A stretch of DNA of 64,000 nucleotides from Flavobacteriales bacterium 33_180_T64 (GCA_002162685.1 MAAQ01000014.1:372001-436000); one strand, 5' to 3'. Counted from the first letter of the stretch, positions 9,310-18,425 are shown. Made by a program: numbers and translations. Notes: generated from the sequence alone by a model not told the origin.

Positions 9310-10323
9310 TTATTCTTTTATAACCTTTTCACCATTAACAAATTCTTCTGAATGCGTAAATACACCATCATCAGTATAAAAATTGAAAGTTCCATTTCCA
9401 TTTACTAAGGTTCCTTTGTCTAAAGCAGTTCCATTCTTGTCAAATAATGAAATAATATCCATTAATTTATTTTCGAACCTCACCAATTTAAGTTGTAGTT
9501 GTCCATTGTCAAAATACCATTGTGAGATACCAGTTTCTTTACCGTTTTTAGCATTTAAAAGATACCGTAATTGTCCATTTTCATAATATTCTTTGCACAC
9601 TCCAGATTCGTGTCCATCTAGCCAGTTTTTAACCTTAAAGACCTGTCCGTTCTTATAATATTCTTTCCATTCACCTGTTTCTTTTCCGTTTTCATCATAA
9701 GAGCTAATTTTTTCTAGTTGTCCATTTAAATGAAAATCTTTAGCCACACCTATTTTATATCCTTTTCTATATGTTACTTCTGACATCAACTGCCCACTAT
9801 CATAATCCCAATACCATTTTATTTCTCCATTTAATAAATTGTTTTCATAATTAAAAATAGCTTGCAAGGTTCCTTCCTCTCTATACATTTTCCATTTTCC
9901 TGTTTTCAAACTATTTTCATAGATGCCTATTTTATATAATTGGCCATTTTTATGATATGTTTTCCATTCACCGGTTTCCTTTCCTGCAACCTTGACGCCC
10001 GTTTTCTGAATTTCTCCATTTATGTAATAGTATTCCCATGTTATAAATGAATTTCCTGAAATATCTTTAGAACTAATGCCAACTCCATATAACCTTCCCT
10101 TATATAGATATTCTTTCCATTGACCAGTTTCTTCACCAATCAACCAGTTTTCAACCTTAGATAGTTTTCCATTTGTGTGATATTCTTTCCATTCACCTGT
10201 CTTCTTTTCGTTTTCATATTTACCAATAGACTTTAGTTGTCCATTTTTGTAATGTTCTTTGGTCTGGGCAATTAGGTGAAAAGAAAAAAGACCAAGCACT
10301 ATCAACAAAATTGTTTTTTTCAT
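9310..10323 (-). CDS. secreted YwqK/MORN-repeat protein
   Basis: 337 aa. Cleavable signal peptide (MKKTILLIVLGLFSFHLIAQ) then about ten MORN_2-type repeats of the form GEWKEYHTNGKLxxIxxY. Proteins of this kind are labelled YwqK family antitoxin after the Bacillus protein, but here it is exported, has no toxin beside it, and is followed by a lipocalin-like lipoprotein. A surface repeat-scaffold role is more likely than an antitoxin role. A paralogue lies at 12197-13333. Confidence 0.8.
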   Translation of the reverse strand: MKKTILLIVLGLFSFHLIAQTKEHYKNGQLKSIGKYENEKKTGEWKEYHTNGKLSKVENWLIGEETGQWKEYLYKGRLYGVGISSKDISGNSFITWEYYYINGEIQKTGVKVAGKETGEWKTYHKNGQLYKIGIYENSLKTGKWKMYREEGTLQAIFNYENNLLNGEIKWYWDYDSGQLMSEVTYRKGYKIGVAKDFHLNGQLEKISSYDENGKETGEWKEYYKNGQVFKVKNWLDGHESGVCKEYYENGQLRYLLNAKNGKETGISQWYFDNGQLQLKLVRFENKLMDIISLFDKNGTALDKGTLVNGNGTFNFYTDDGVFTHSEEFVNGEKVIKE

Positions 10324-10342
10324 TCTTAAGTTTTATAATGTT

Positions 10343-10472
10343 TGCTAACTGGATTATGTGTTGTGAGTACTGTTCGTGAACTAAGTTAACAAAAAACAAC
10401 TAAGCACATAGAAATTCAGTAGAATTAGCTGAACTATCCTTAAGACTATAGTATTAGAACTTATGGCATTTG
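10343..10472 (+). repeat. attC-like element 2 (type A)
   Basis: Left end TGCTAACTGGATTATGTG, core AACTAAGTTAACAAAAAAC at 10379-10397, then GAAATTCAGTAGAATTAGCTG as in other type A copies. The right end (GAACTTATGGCA) is diverged. Starts 19 bp upstream of the YwqK-like start codon. Confidence 0.65.
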
Positions 10473-10495
10473 CTTTTTATGTGGCATATCATTTT

Positions 10496-10939
10496 TTATT
10501 CAATTCTAATATACTCTTCAGTTATGGTCTGTATTATTGGGTCGTTAATATTAAATAATGATGTAAATGTTTTTGAAAAAGAAGTATTGGAAGAGAACTC
10601 AATGGTGAATTCGGAAACTTCATTTTGGGAATTTGTAAAAGAATAAGTATTAGAATTATTTTTCTCCCAAGTTCCTATAAACTCTATACTAGGATTATTT
10701 AAACAATCAGAGTTTATAACGGCTGCATAATATAATTCATTATATGTTCCGCTCTGATTATAAGAGTATTCGCTAAATGATTCACATTCTCCTAAAGTGC
10801 TTTCAGTATTATCTACTAGACGTTGAATTATTTTCCAATTTCCAATTAATTTTTCAGAATTATTATTTATTGAATCATCATCATTTCCACATGAAATAGT
10901 TGTAAATGATATAATTAGAATTAAAAAGAAACTTTTCAT
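10496..10939 (-). CDS. lipocalin-like lipoprotein
   Basis: 147 aa. Lipobox TISC with lipidated Cys17, Asn/Ser-rich linker, then a lipocalin-like domain (KLIGNWKIIQRLVDNTE, ending TEEYIRIE). Same general fold as the lipoprotein at 8873-9298 but clearly diverged. Monocistronic, between attC-like element 2 and the RDD gene. Confidence 0.72.
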   Translation of the reverse strand: MKSFFLILIISFTTISCGNDDDSINNNSEKLIGNWKIIQRLVDNTESTLGECESFSEYSYNQSGTYNELYYAAVINSDCLNNPSIEFIGTWEKNNSNTYSFTNSQNEVSEFTIEFSSNTSFSKTFTSLFNINDPIIQTITEEYIRIE

Positions 10940-11000
10940 TGGTGTAGAGTTAAGTTTTAGAGCTAAAATGTTATTTATTAAGTAATTGTATGCATTTCAC

Positions 11001-11408
11001 TTACTTTATTACCTTTTCGTAAGGTTTTACGATAGAGGAAGCTGCGATATCATGTATTGCTTGCCTTTTTTCCGTTCCAGAGATCGTAAGCAAGGAAATC
11101 CAACCTAGAATCAATTTTAAAACACACCTTATAAACGCTAAAGGAAAAATTATATTTTTAGTTTCATCCTTTTCACTTTTTACAACAATATCATTAAAAA
11201 AATGACCAACTGTAGCACCAAATACAGAAATTAATAGTGGTTCATATAAAAAGAAGAGAAAAATAAATATTACAATCCTTGCATTGATTGCAACTGAATC
11301 AAACAAATTTAAAACCATTGAAGCCAAATACATTAGAATGATTAGTACTATGGCATCAACAAATACAGCTTTCATGCGTATAGATAAAGGAGCATATTTT
11401 TTTTTCAT
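11001..11408 (-). CDS. RDD family membrane protein
   Basis: 135 aa with three transmembrane helices. The family residues are visible: RMKAVFVDAIV (Arg, Asp of the first helix), GATVGHFFNDIVV, and RQAIHDIAASSIV near the C-terminus. RDD proteins have been linked to transport in some species, but this short version carries no other domain. Confidence 0.85.
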   Translation of the reverse strand: MKKKYAPLSIRMKAVFVDAIVLIILMYLASMVLNLFDSVAINARIVIFIFLFFLYEPLLISVFGATVGHFFNDIVVKSEKDETKNIIFPLAFIRCVLKLILGWISLLTISGTEKRQAIHDIAASSIVKPYEKVIK

Positions 11409-11427
11409 AGATAGATGTAATAAAATG

Positions 11428-11530
11428 GCAAAGTGTTCGAGAACTAAGTTAGTAAAAAAGAATATAGTGTACTAAGATTAGGTAGAATTCGCTGAACCTT
11501 CGATAAACACTATTAATAATAGATGTAGTA
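11428..11530 (+). repeat. attC-like element 3 (type A, weak ends)
   Basis: Core AACTAAGTTAGTAAAAAAG at 11442-11460 followed by GGTAGAATTCGCTGAACCTT and CACTATTAATAAT. The usual GTGTAT/ATACAC ends are eroded; only the interior is clear. Confidence 0.6.
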
Positions 11531-11554
11531 ATACTTTATTTTGTATACCGTAAT

Positions 11555-11977
11555 TTACAATGTTCTCATTCGAAGTACGTTTTGATTCGAACCTTCGTGA
11601 TGATATTCTTTAAATATTTTGAATCCATATTTGTCATAAAAGGCTCTTCCAATATGATTTTTTTCGAAGACTTCAACTTCTAATTCATAACGCTCTTTTT
11701 TTATGAAATCTACTAATTTTGTTCCAATTCCTTTTGAGTGATGACTTGGTTTTACAAATAATCCGCCAATTTCATTTTCTAACATTGCTATAAACCCGAT
11801 AATCGTATTAGATTCAATATAGACCCAAGTATCAGAATTAGGAAGATACATTTCAGTCATTGCTTTTTTTACTATTTGAGTAAATTCGGCATCTAAAAAT
11901 GGATGTGCTATTGTTGATGCTTGTTCCCATATGTCAATAAGCATAGGGATTTCTATGTCGTTATATTTTCTTATCAC
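11555..11977 (-). CDS. GNAT family N-acetyltransferase (YjaB-like)
   Basis: 140 aa from a GTG start; no in-frame ATG is available upstream. Motif A KPSHHSKGIGTKLV near residues 76-89, motif B FEKNHIGRAFYDKYGFKIF. The order of conserved blocks (LIDIWEQASTIAHPFL at the N-terminus) recalls E. coli YjaB. Substrate unknown. Confidence 0.88.
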   Translation of the reverse strand: MIRKYNDIEIPMLIDIWEQASTIAHPFLDAEFTQIVKKAMTEMYLPNSDTWVYIESNTIIGFIAMLENEIGGLFVKPSHHSKGIGTKLVDFIKKERYELEVEVFEKNHIGRAFYDKYGFKIFKEYHHEGSNQNVLRMRTL

Positions 11978-12196
11978 TTTATCTTTTTAGTTTGTAGCCA
12001 GCGGTTTCTTATTATTTTTAATTATATCTATAAATATTGCAATAATAAACAAAGATAGATTTAGTTTCCTTTTATCCTGTTTTTACACAATTACAATTAG
12101 TCTCCGGCAATAAGGGCATTCATTTTTCATCCAGACTTCCTGTATAAAACCAAGTTATTTTATCAATAGTAGAGAACTATTTTTCATAATCAATAG
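11978..12196. other. intergenic gap, no gene seen
   Basis: AT-rich. Near 12010 TAGCCAGCGGTTTCTTATTA is like the left end of the attC-like family, but no core or right end follows. At 12095-12150 the minus strand encodes a 15-residue frame containing ECPYC, too short to call. Confidence 0.4.
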
Positions 12197-13333
12197 TTAC
12201 AATTCCCTTCTACCATTAACATAATTTATTTGTTTTAAAAGGGTTCCATTAATATCATATTCTTTAACAGTTCCATTTCCATTTATCAATGTGCCTAGAT
12301 TTAAAGTATTACCATTACCATCAAAACAAGACGTAATATTCATTAGCATCCCTTCATTATAAATATGAACCTGATAGATTTGTCCATTCTCATGATACAG
12401 TTTCCATTCTCCAGTTCTATAATCTTCTGAATAGTTGCCAATAGCACTTAAGGTACCATTTTGATGATAGTTCATCCATTCGCCTTCTTTATAATAGTCT
12501 ATAAAGTTTCCTACGGAGTTTAATTGGCCAGTCTCAGCATTGTATATGGATTTCCTCATTGTTTCTTCATCTACATGGTTTTCAATACTGGTTAATTGCC
12601 CCTGTTTATTATAGTATTTCCATTCTCCTATTTTTAAATCACTTGAAAAGTTGCCTATATAGTGCAATTGCCCTTCATCATAATAATATTTCCATTCCCC
12701 AGTGGGGACTCCTTTTGTATAGTTCCCAATAGAACTTAACTTCCCGTTTTTATGATAGGTTTTCCATTGACCTATGCGCTTTCCGTTTGCATAAAGCCCA
12801 ACTTGTTCTAATTCTCCATTTTCACCATAGATATTCCATTTCCCGGTTTCTTTTCCACCCAAAAAGGTGCCATTATACCTTATTTGACCATTGGGATGAA
12901 AGTGTTTTTCTTTTCCTTCTTTTTTTCCATTCCCATAGTTTTCTATGAAATTCAATACTCCTTTTTTTGTATAGAGTTTCCAGTTTCCCGTTTTTTCTCC
13001 TTGTAAAAAATGACCTGTTTCTTTTAATGTCCCCTCAAGATAATAGACTTTCCATTCTCCAGTTTTTTTCCCATTTGCAAAGCTTCCTATTTGTAATAAT
13101 TGTGAATTTGTATAATAGAATTTCCATTCTCCTGTTAGTTTACCCTCAAGATAGCTTCCACTGTACTGCAATCCTCCATTTTTATAATAGTATGTCCATG
13201 CACCTGTTGGTTTATCATCAGAATAGTTTCCAACGGATTCCAATTGACCATTTGCATGATATGTTTTTTTCTCTTGTGCCCCAGCTTTACATAATACAAG
13301 AGCAAATGCCACTAATAAGAATATATTTTTCAT
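12197..13333 (-). CDS. secreted YwqK/MORN-repeat protein
   Basis: 378 aa, paralogue of 9310-10323. Signal peptide (MKNIFLLVAFALVLCKAGAQ) then at least twelve repeats of the type GEWKYYYDEGQLHYIGNFSS. The shared C-terminal pattern (GNTLNLGTLINGNGT here, GTALDKGTLVNGNGT in the paralogue) shows common descent beyond the repeats. No toxin gene is adjacent. Probably a periplasmic or surface protein; role unknown. Confidence 0.8.
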   Translation of the reverse strand: MKNIFLLVAFALVLCKAGAQEKKTYHANGQLESVGNYSDDKPTGAWTYYYKNGGLQYSGSYLEGKLTGEWKFYYTNSQLLQIGSFANGKKTGEWKVYYLEGTLKETGHFLQGEKTGNWKLYTKKGVLNFIENYGNGKKEGKEKHFHPNGQIRYNGTFLGGKETGKWNIYGENGELEQVGLYANGKRIGQWKTYHKNGKLSSIGNYTKGVPTGEWKYYYDEGQLHYIGNFSSDLKIGEWKYYNKQGQLTSIENHVDEETMRKSIYNAETGQLNSVGNFIDYYKEGEWMNYHQNGTLSAIGNYSEDYRTGEWKLYHENGQIYQVHIYNEGMLMNITSCFDGNGNTLNLGTLINGNGTVKEYDINGTLLKQINYVNGRREL

Positions 13334-13436
13334 TTTGCTATTTGTTTCTTAAACTAAAATTATTTGAGTCTCGCTTCTCTATTAGAACAATGTTCCTAAA
13401 AGAAATAACTGTGTTGGAGTGTTTGTTAAAACTAGC

Positions 13437-14150
13437 TTAAACCTGATTATAAGTACACTCACTAGTTGTAGTAATAAGGGTTTCAACTGTAAGTTTTGAA
13501 AACAAATGATTTCCAATTGTAATAGTATCTCCTTGAATTATTCCCTGAAATTTTCCTGCCTTAATTAAGCTATTGTCATCAGCAATTTCTCCATAATATT
13601 TCATTTGCCTTTCCTCATACTCTGAAATATCGATTTTTATTGTGTCATCAATAGTTCCTGTTTTTTCTAGATTTAAATGGATTATATTTTTATCTACTGT
13701 CCAATCACCTTTCATAGTAAAAGAGTCTGGGATATTTAATTTTGGAATTTTAGTAGACCTAATGCCAATTACTGTACCATCTTCATAAAATCGAAGATTA
13801 GCATAGATGGTACTATGATTATGTTTATCTCCGTCATTATCAAACCACCAAGTTTTTGAATTTTGTTGGTAAATCATAAAGTGAAGTTTGTCTTCATACT
13901 GGTTATAGGGTGGTGCATTGAGATTTTCTGAAGTAGTAGAAAGTTGATTCTCAGAACTCTTTTCTTTTTTAGTATTTAAAAAAATAATTAATAAAACAAA
14001 TACGAGGATAGTACTAGCTATTAAATGTCCATTAATTGTAGACCAAAGTGCTTCATTTATGTCAAAGGCAATCAAAACGACCTGAACCAAAACATAAATC
14101 AAATATCCAATAATACCAATGCGTAAAATGAAATAAAAGTTAGTTTTCAT
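13437..14150 (-). CDS. hypothetical membrane protein with C-terminal beta-rich domain
   Basis: 237 aa. Two transmembrane helices (about residues 7-27 and 36-57), a Ser/Asn-rich linker, then a soluble beta-rich region of 150 residues (LRFYEDGTVIGIRSTKIP, GDTITIGNHLFSKLTVETL) resembling small lipocalin-like or stress-read-out domains. Not recognised as a named family. The stop lies only about 100 bp from the paralogous YwqK gene. Confidence 0.65.
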   Translation of the reverse strand: MKTNFYFILRIGIIGYLIYVLVQVVLIAFDINEALWSTINGHLIASTILVFVLLIIFLNTKKEKSSENQLSTTSENLNAPPYNQYEDKLHFMIYQQNSKTWWFDNDGDKHNHSTIYANLRFYEDGTVIGIRSTKIPKLNIPDSFTMKGDWTVDKNIIHLNLEKTGTIDDTIKIDISEYEERQMKYYGEIADDNSLIKAGKFQGIIQGDTITIGNHLFSKLTVETLITTTSECTYNQV

Positions 14151-14165
14151 ACATGAAAATTTATC

Positions 14166-14256
14166 ACTACCAAGTTAAGAAAAAAAACGTTCCCTTTTTG
14201 ATAGTGAAATTCCCAGAACGATCATTAAGCACTATTGGTTATATACGTTATTATGA
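14166..14256 (+). repeat. attC-like element 4 (type A, left end lost)
   Basis: Interior CCAAGTTAAGAAAAAAAACG followed by GTGAAATTCCCAGAACGATC and AAGCACTATTGGTTATATACGTTATTATGAG. Right end 5 bp from the stop codon of the VOC gene; the left end seems replaced by the start region of 13437-14150. Confidence 0.6.
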
Positions 14257-14261
14257 GTAGT

Positions 14262-14687
14262 TTATTTATTATAAAACCTCTTTTCGTCCACCATAATAGT
14301 TGTTAATTCTACAGTATGCCCATCAGGATCTTTTGTGTAAATTGAATAAAAATAATGGTGATCTTGTATATTAAATTCCAAATTCAAGTTTTTATAACGT
14401 CTTTTCGCTTTTTCAAAGTTTTCCTTTGTTACGTTAAAAGCAAAATGGTCAATCTTAACGTTTTTAGATTTTGGATCAATTTCTTTATCAGTGCTATTTG
14501 CAGGAAATAACGCTATTCCAGATTTGTTCGCCAACATAAAAATCGGAAAATCGCCCCATTTAGATAATTGATGCTTTTTTAGTCCTAATACTTCTTCATA
14601 CCATTTCACAGATTTTTCTATATCAATTACTCGAATAGCTACGTGGTCTAAAAATTCAATTTCTATTATTTCATTTTTGTTAGTCAT
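14262..14687 (-). CDS. VOC (glyoxalase/bleomycin-resistance fold) protein
   Basis: 141 aa, one complete pair of beta-alpha-beta-beta-beta modules. Candidate metal ligands: His in FLDHVAIRV, His in KIDHFAFNV and Glu in GHTVELTT. Such stand-alone proteins include dioxygenases, lyases and resistance proteins; the substrate cannot be assigned. Confidence 0.88.
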   Translation of the reverse strand: MTNKNEIIEIEFLDHVAIRVIDIEKSVKWYEEVLGLKKHQLSKWGDFPIFMLANKSGIALFPANSTDKEIDPKSKNVKIDHFAFNVTKENFEKAKRRYKNLNLEFNIQDHHYFYSIYTKDPDGHTVELTTIMVDEKRFYNK

Positions 14688-14701
14688 TCGTTAATGTTTT
14701 T

Positions 14702-14832
14702 CACAACGGTTTTATATATAATTACGTTGCGTTGGTTAGGATTAAGTTAGCAAAAAAGAATGAGAGTGTGGGAATTCAAGCAAATTACCTAAAGGATCTT
14801 AAAATAGTATTGTTTAGACATCTTGATGGCAA
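14702..14832 (+). repeat. attC-like element 5 (type A)
   Basis: Left end CACAACGGTTTTATATATAA, core ATTAAGTTAGCAAAAAAGAA near 14740-14759, interior GGAATTCAAGCAAATTACC. The right end is eroded. It occupies the whole gap between two genes, 14 bp from a start codon and 7 bp from a stop codon. Confidence 0.65.
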
Positions 14833-14839
14833 TTGTATT

Positions 14840-15346
14840 TTAATAATGTGTTAATCTTGAAATAATTTGTTCTTTATCAGGAAATATAGTTGTTAAATCT
14901 TTTCTAGACTTTAATTCAAAATCTTCGAAGCTAAATCCAGGTGAAACGGTACAGCCAACCAAAGAATAAGTATTATCATTTATAACTTCAGCAGCAAACC
15001 AACTTCCTCCAGGGACAACAAATTGTGGCACTTCGCCTTTTTCAAAATTGATTCCAATATGATGATTACTATATACTCCTAATTCAGAAATGATGTGTAG
15101 GTTTATAGGCGAACCATTATAAAAATGCCAAATTTCGTCTTGTTTTATTCTATGAAATGCAGAAAAACCACCTGAGGTTAAGAGAAAATAAATACAAGTC
15201 GAATAATTTCGTTTTCCTTTGTATTGCGCATTTAAATTACTCTCATTAATTTCTCCAATACTTCGATAAGTCTCTTTAAAGAAACCGCCTTCTGGGTGTG
15301 ATTTTAAGTCTAGTTTTAAAATTAAGTCATTAATTGAAGTATTCAT
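14840..15346 (-). CDS. cupin_5 (DUF985) protein
   Basis: 168 aa. Family blocks are all present: HPEGGFFKETYRS at the N-terminus, AFHRIKQDEIWHFYNG (probable metal His/Glu), VPGGSWFAAEV and LVGCTVSPGFSFEDFEL. A single jelly-roll cupin, probably metal-binding, with no agreed reaction. Confidence 0.9.
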   Translation of the reverse strand: MNTSINDLILKLDLKSHPEGGFFKETYRSIGEINESNLNAQYKGKRNYSTCIYFLLTSGGFSAFHRIKQDEIWHFYNGSPINLHIISELGVYSNHHIGINFEKGEVPQFVVPGGSWFAAEVINDNTYSLVGCTVSPGFSFEDFELKSRKDLTTIFPDKEQIISRLTHY

Positions 15347-15351
15347 GCTAA

Positions 15352-15480
15352 TAGTATTGCCAATAGTTTTGTTTATGGAACGTAATAGTTTTAGATTACG
15401 CTTTCTTAGTTAGATTAAAGGTAACTAATTTGTATTAAAAATTCCTAGTATTATTAACATCGTGATGTTTTATTTGTGAC
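15352..15480 (+). repeat. attC-like element 6 (type B)
   Basis: Left TTGCCAATAGTTTTGTTTATGG, then TTAGATTAAAGGTAACTAATTTGTA and AAATTCCTAGTATT, the type B interior also seen at 44173 and 62419. Right end ATCGTGATGTTTTATTTGTG is partly eroded. Left end 5 bp from a start codon, right end 7 bp from a stop codon. Confidence 0.65.
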
Positions 15481-15487
15481 CATATTC

Positions 15488-15874
15488 TTATACTAATGTA
15501 TAGATAAGACACAAAATATTTGCTGTACTAAAGACAAGTTCGAAAATTAACCCTTGAATTATCTGTTTATTTGGTTTTCCATCTAAGCTAATACTAAGTA
15601 ACCTACCTAATGCGAATCCAAGAAAAATTAAGATTGCAATAGTGAATGATGTAATGGCTAGTTCGGGTATAAGTGTTCCAAGCAATATAATTAGTCCTCC
15701 AAATAACATTACAGCGCTTACACCGCGTATTTCGTTGAGCAAGTTAACATCGTCATCTAGTGTAATTCCAGAATTCTTTGCATACGTTTTTTTAGGATTA
15801 ATTAACCTCATTGTACCTACAAAGAGTAGCATAAGACTTGATAAGGATAGAATAACGATTTTGATAATTTCCAT
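15488..15874 (-). CDS. DUF4345 family membrane protein
   Basis: 128 aa, four transmembrane helices. EIRGVSAVMLFGGLIILLG and LGFALGRLLSISLDGKPNK are the recognisable family blocks. Function unknown. It lies 60 bp downstream of the WYL-regulator gene and may be controlled by it. Confidence 0.82.
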   Translation of the reverse strand: MEIIKIVILSLSSLMLLFVGTMRLINPKKTYAKNSGITLDDDVNLLNEIRGVSAVMLFGGLIILLGTLIPELAITSFTIAILIFLGFALGRLLSISLDGKPNKQIIQGLIFELVFSTANILCLIYTLV

Positions 15875-15934
15875 TTTTTATAGTTTTAAGATTATTTTAA
15901 TGCAAACATAAAACAGGATTGTGACAAAGATATG

Positions 15935-16645
15935 TCAGGGGTATTTTTGATTTTGTACATAATCTTCAAAATACTTTTGAATAGTCATATTATGTGGTGT
16001 AAATGTTTCGTTTTGAGAAACCAGTGATTCAATAAAATCTATTCTAAAGGCTCTAAAATCTTTTCTTAATCTACAAAAGGCAATGAGTAAAAAATTACCA
16101 TTAATACTGTAGATAGCAAAAGGTTCTATGCTTCTAGTGGTATGTTTTTTTTCTGAAGAATGATAGCGTATCGTTAATACCTGAAAATGGATGATAGCCG
16201 ATTGAATTTGCATTAGGTTATTACTTGATGTTTCTTGGTTTTGATTTCCACCAAAGTATATTCTGTCTGCTAACAAATCTGCATTTCCTTTTTGTGAATA
16301 CTTTAAAATAGATTTTATTTTTTCTATAGCGCTAGAAACATTTTCACGAAATGATTGGTCTTTGTTATTAATCACCAATTGTTCTACAGTAATAAGAGCA
16401 TTGGCTTCATCTTCAGTAAATAGTACAGGAGGGAGATGATAACCTTCCATAATAGAATAGCCTTTACCTTCTTCAGTTACTATCGGGATTCCAGATTTTT
16501 CAAGAGTACGAATATCCCGGTAAATAGTTCTTATGCTTACATTATGTTTTTCAGAAAGGTATTTTGCAGTGACAATTCTTTTGGATTGTAGTTGCGTAAT
16601 AATGGCTGTTAATCTGGAAAGTCTAGGTTTTTCTTTTTCTTCCAT
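15935..16645 (-). CDS. YafY-type HTH/WYL-domain transcriptional regulator
   Basis: 236 aa. N-terminal HTH_11 (residues about 8-60: LTAIITQLQSKRIVTAKYL, VSIRTIYRDIRTLEKSGIP) and a WYL domain at about 145-225 (TIRYHSSEKKHTTRSIEPFA, AFRIDFIESL). WYL domains sense ligands or nucleic acid. Probably regulates the DUF4345 gene just downstream. Confidence 0.9.
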   Translation of the reverse strand: MEEKEKPRLSRLTAIITQLQSKRIVTAKYLSEKHNVSIRTIYRDIRTLEKSGIPIVTEEGKGYSIMEGYHLPPVLFTEDEANALITVEQLVINNKDQSFRENVSSAIEKIKSILKYSQKGNADLLADRIYFGGNQNQETSSNNLMQIQSAIIHFQVLTIRYHSSEKKHTTRSIEPFAIYSINGNFLLIAFCRLRKDFRAFRIDFIESLVSQNETFTPHNMTIQKYFEDYVQNQKYP

Positions 16646-16664
16646 GTTCTTTTTGTTGGCTTGC

Positions 16665-16875
16665 GGCTAACGATTTTATTTACGGTTAATTGCGAATTCT
16701 CAATTGAAACGACTTAGCTTGGGTGATCCGTTTTCGGTAAAAAATTTGCAAGAGAAAGAGAGAGGCAGAGTTATACCATTTCTCCAGTATAAATATAATA
16801 ATTTGTAAGAGATTTTATTTGTATTAAATAGCCTAGCTATATTTTACATGGTATTATAATTAGTTATTATTTGTG
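16665..16875 (+). repeat. attC-like element 7 (type C, about 210 bp)
   Basis: Left GCTAACGATTTTATTTACGG; type C interior CGACTTAGCTTGGGTGATCC, TTTTCGGTAAAAAATTTGC, then a GAGAAAGAGAGAGGCAGA..CCATTTCTCC stretch that can pair. Right side TTTTACATGGTATTATAATTAG is eroded. Matches elements at 29320 and 60449. Confidence 0.6.
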
Positions 16876-16884
16876 ATAATCACT

Positions 16885-17655
16885 TTATCTAAATTCAATA
16901 ATGTCACCATCATTGGGAATGTGCGTTTTTTCAATGAGTCCGCGTTTACTTAATTCTAAATTTAGGTCTTCTCTAGTTGTTGGACAATGATTAACGGCTT
17001 CTAAATGATTTGCTATAACATGTCCTGGTGAATTTTCAACAAAACGGATAATGTCATCCATCACCATTAATAAAGGCTTAAAGATATCCAATTGAGCAGA
17101 GCCGCAAGCTACAACACTAATACCTGGCTTGTAGCGTTTGAGTACTTTATCAACGTCATCTGTATAGATTGTATCGGCGCTTATGTAAAGTGACTTTTCA
17201 TCTTGAAGATTGATATAAAAACCCATTACATTTCCCATTGGTTTGGCAACAAATCCATAGCCATGTTTTGCTGGAATTCCTTCTATCGTTCCGTCAAGAA
17301 ATGGAGTTTGTTTCCAATAGTTTACAGTTTGAACAACATTTAATCCTCTTTTTTTTAGGATATTTGCATCTTTATAGCTACAAATTATAGGTGTATTTTT
17401 TTCTTTTAAAAACGCTTCTGCGGCTTTATCTAAATGATCTGGATGTAAATGTGTAATTAAGCAATGTGTTGTTTTATTAACAATCTCCATGGCATTATGA
17501 GGAAGGTCTAATATTGGATTTCGTTGTGGTTTAAATCTAAATAATGTAAATGTTGGACCTGCAGTTCCTTTTTTTCCTAACATAGGGTCTACTAATATAA
17601 CCTTGTCCTTAGTTTCTAGGACCATTGTGGCATTTCTCAAGTGATGTATCTTCAT
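16885..17655 (-). CDS. MBL-fold metallo-hydrolase
   Basis: 256 aa. Metallo-beta-lactamase metal motif LITHLHPDHLDKAA near residue 65-78 (HxHxDH), SADTIYTD for the third ligand, and ANHLEAVNHCP near residue 220. UlaG/YtnP-like small hydrolase of unknown substrate. The Crp/Fnr gene lies 57 bp upstream and reads into it, so the two may form one unit. Confidence 0.88.
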   Translation of the reverse strand: MKIHHLRNATMVLETKDKVILVDPMLGKKGTAGPTFTLFRFKPQRNPILDLPHNAMEIVNKTTHCLITHLHPDHLDKAAEAFLKEKNTPIICSYKDANILKKRGLNVVQTVNYWKQTPFLDGTIEGIPAKHGYGFVAKPMGNVMGFYINLQDEKSLYISADTIYTDDVDKVLKRYKPGISVVACGSAQLDIFKPLLMVMDDIIRFVENSPGHVIANHLEAVNHCPTTREDLNLELSKRGLIEKTHIPNDGDIIEFR

Positions 17656-17712
17656 TATTATATGTTTTTATGCAAATTTGAAAAAAGCAGCAAAGGATTC
17701 CATTGACTTGAA

Positions 17713-18291
17713 TCAAGAAATTCGTTTTCGTATTCTACTCAATGTCTCTGGAGAAATATTTAAGTATGAAGCAATATGGTATTGAGGAATTTTTTCTAAC
17801 CAATTTGGTTTGTAGATGAAAAGTTCTTTATATAATTCATCGGCAGTTTTAGTAATTCTATTGTACTCTAAAAGTTCTTTGTGTTTTAATAACTTTTGAA
17901 ATGATAAATCAATAAATGACTTCCCGCATTCATGTTTTTTTAGCAATTCTCGAAATGCTTTTTTCTCAACACATAAAAGTTCAATTTCTGTTAAACTCTC
18001 TTGGTTTTTTTTAGTTTTTGAATCATTAATAAAAGAGGATATGTCTGTAATGAATTGAGGTTTTGTATAAAAATTAATATTAGATTCTTTTTCTGAAGTA
18101 GCATAATATTCCCTTATAACACCAGTGTTTAAAAAACGAAGCTGTTTCTCTTCTTGATTAGTTTCAAGAATTAAATTCCCTTTTTTTATAACTTTTAGCT
18201 TGAACAAAGAAAGTAATTCTCTTAAGCCATCTTTATTTAGCGGATATTCGGTTTCAAAAAACTTAGATACTTCTTTAAATTCGGAGTTCAT
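17713..18291 (-). CDS. Crp/Fnr family regulator
   Basis: 192 aa. N-terminal cyclic-nucleotide-binding jelly roll (NLILETNQEEKQLRFLNTGVIREYY) and a C-terminal helix-turn-helix (QYHIASYLNISPETLSRIRKR). No Cys cluster, so not an iron-sulfur Fnr. One of three such regulators in the window (also 31835 and 33606). Likely to act on the downstream MBL-fold gene. Confidence 0.88.
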   Translation of the reverse strand: MNSEFKEVSKFFETEYPLNKDGLRELLSLFKLKVIKKGNLILETNQEEKQLRFLNTGVIREYYATSEKESNINFYTKPQFITDISSFINDSKTKKNQESLTEIELLCVEKKAFRELLKKHECGKSFIDLSFQKLLKHKELLEYNRITKTADELYKELFIYKPNWLEKIPQYHIASYLNISPETLSRIRKRIS

Positions 18292-18302
18292 TTTTTAGTT
18301 TG

Positions 18303-18425
18303 TTACCAGCGTGTGTGTATGATTAATAATGTTGGAGAACTAAATTAGCAAAAAAGAATGAAGCAAACAGAAATTTAATATAATTTAAAAACGATCTTTA
18401 AGTACTATTAACTTGGCAATAGTGT
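18303..18425 (+). repeat. attC-like element 8 (type A)
   Basis: Left TTACCAGCGTGTGTGTATGA, core AACTAAATTAGCAAAAAAG at 18338-18356, interior GAAATTTAATATAATTTAAA, then CGATCTTTAAGTACTATTAA. The right end touches the stop codon of the SGNH gene; the left end is 11 bp from the Crp/Fnr start. Confidence 0.75.

Noticed and set aside
9310-10323. Calling the YwqK protein an antitoxin of a toxin-antitoxin pair
   Set aside because: It has a signal peptide and no toxin neighbour.
12095-12150. 15-codon minus-strand frame with ECPYC
   Set aside because: Too short and without a ribosome site or homologous pattern.
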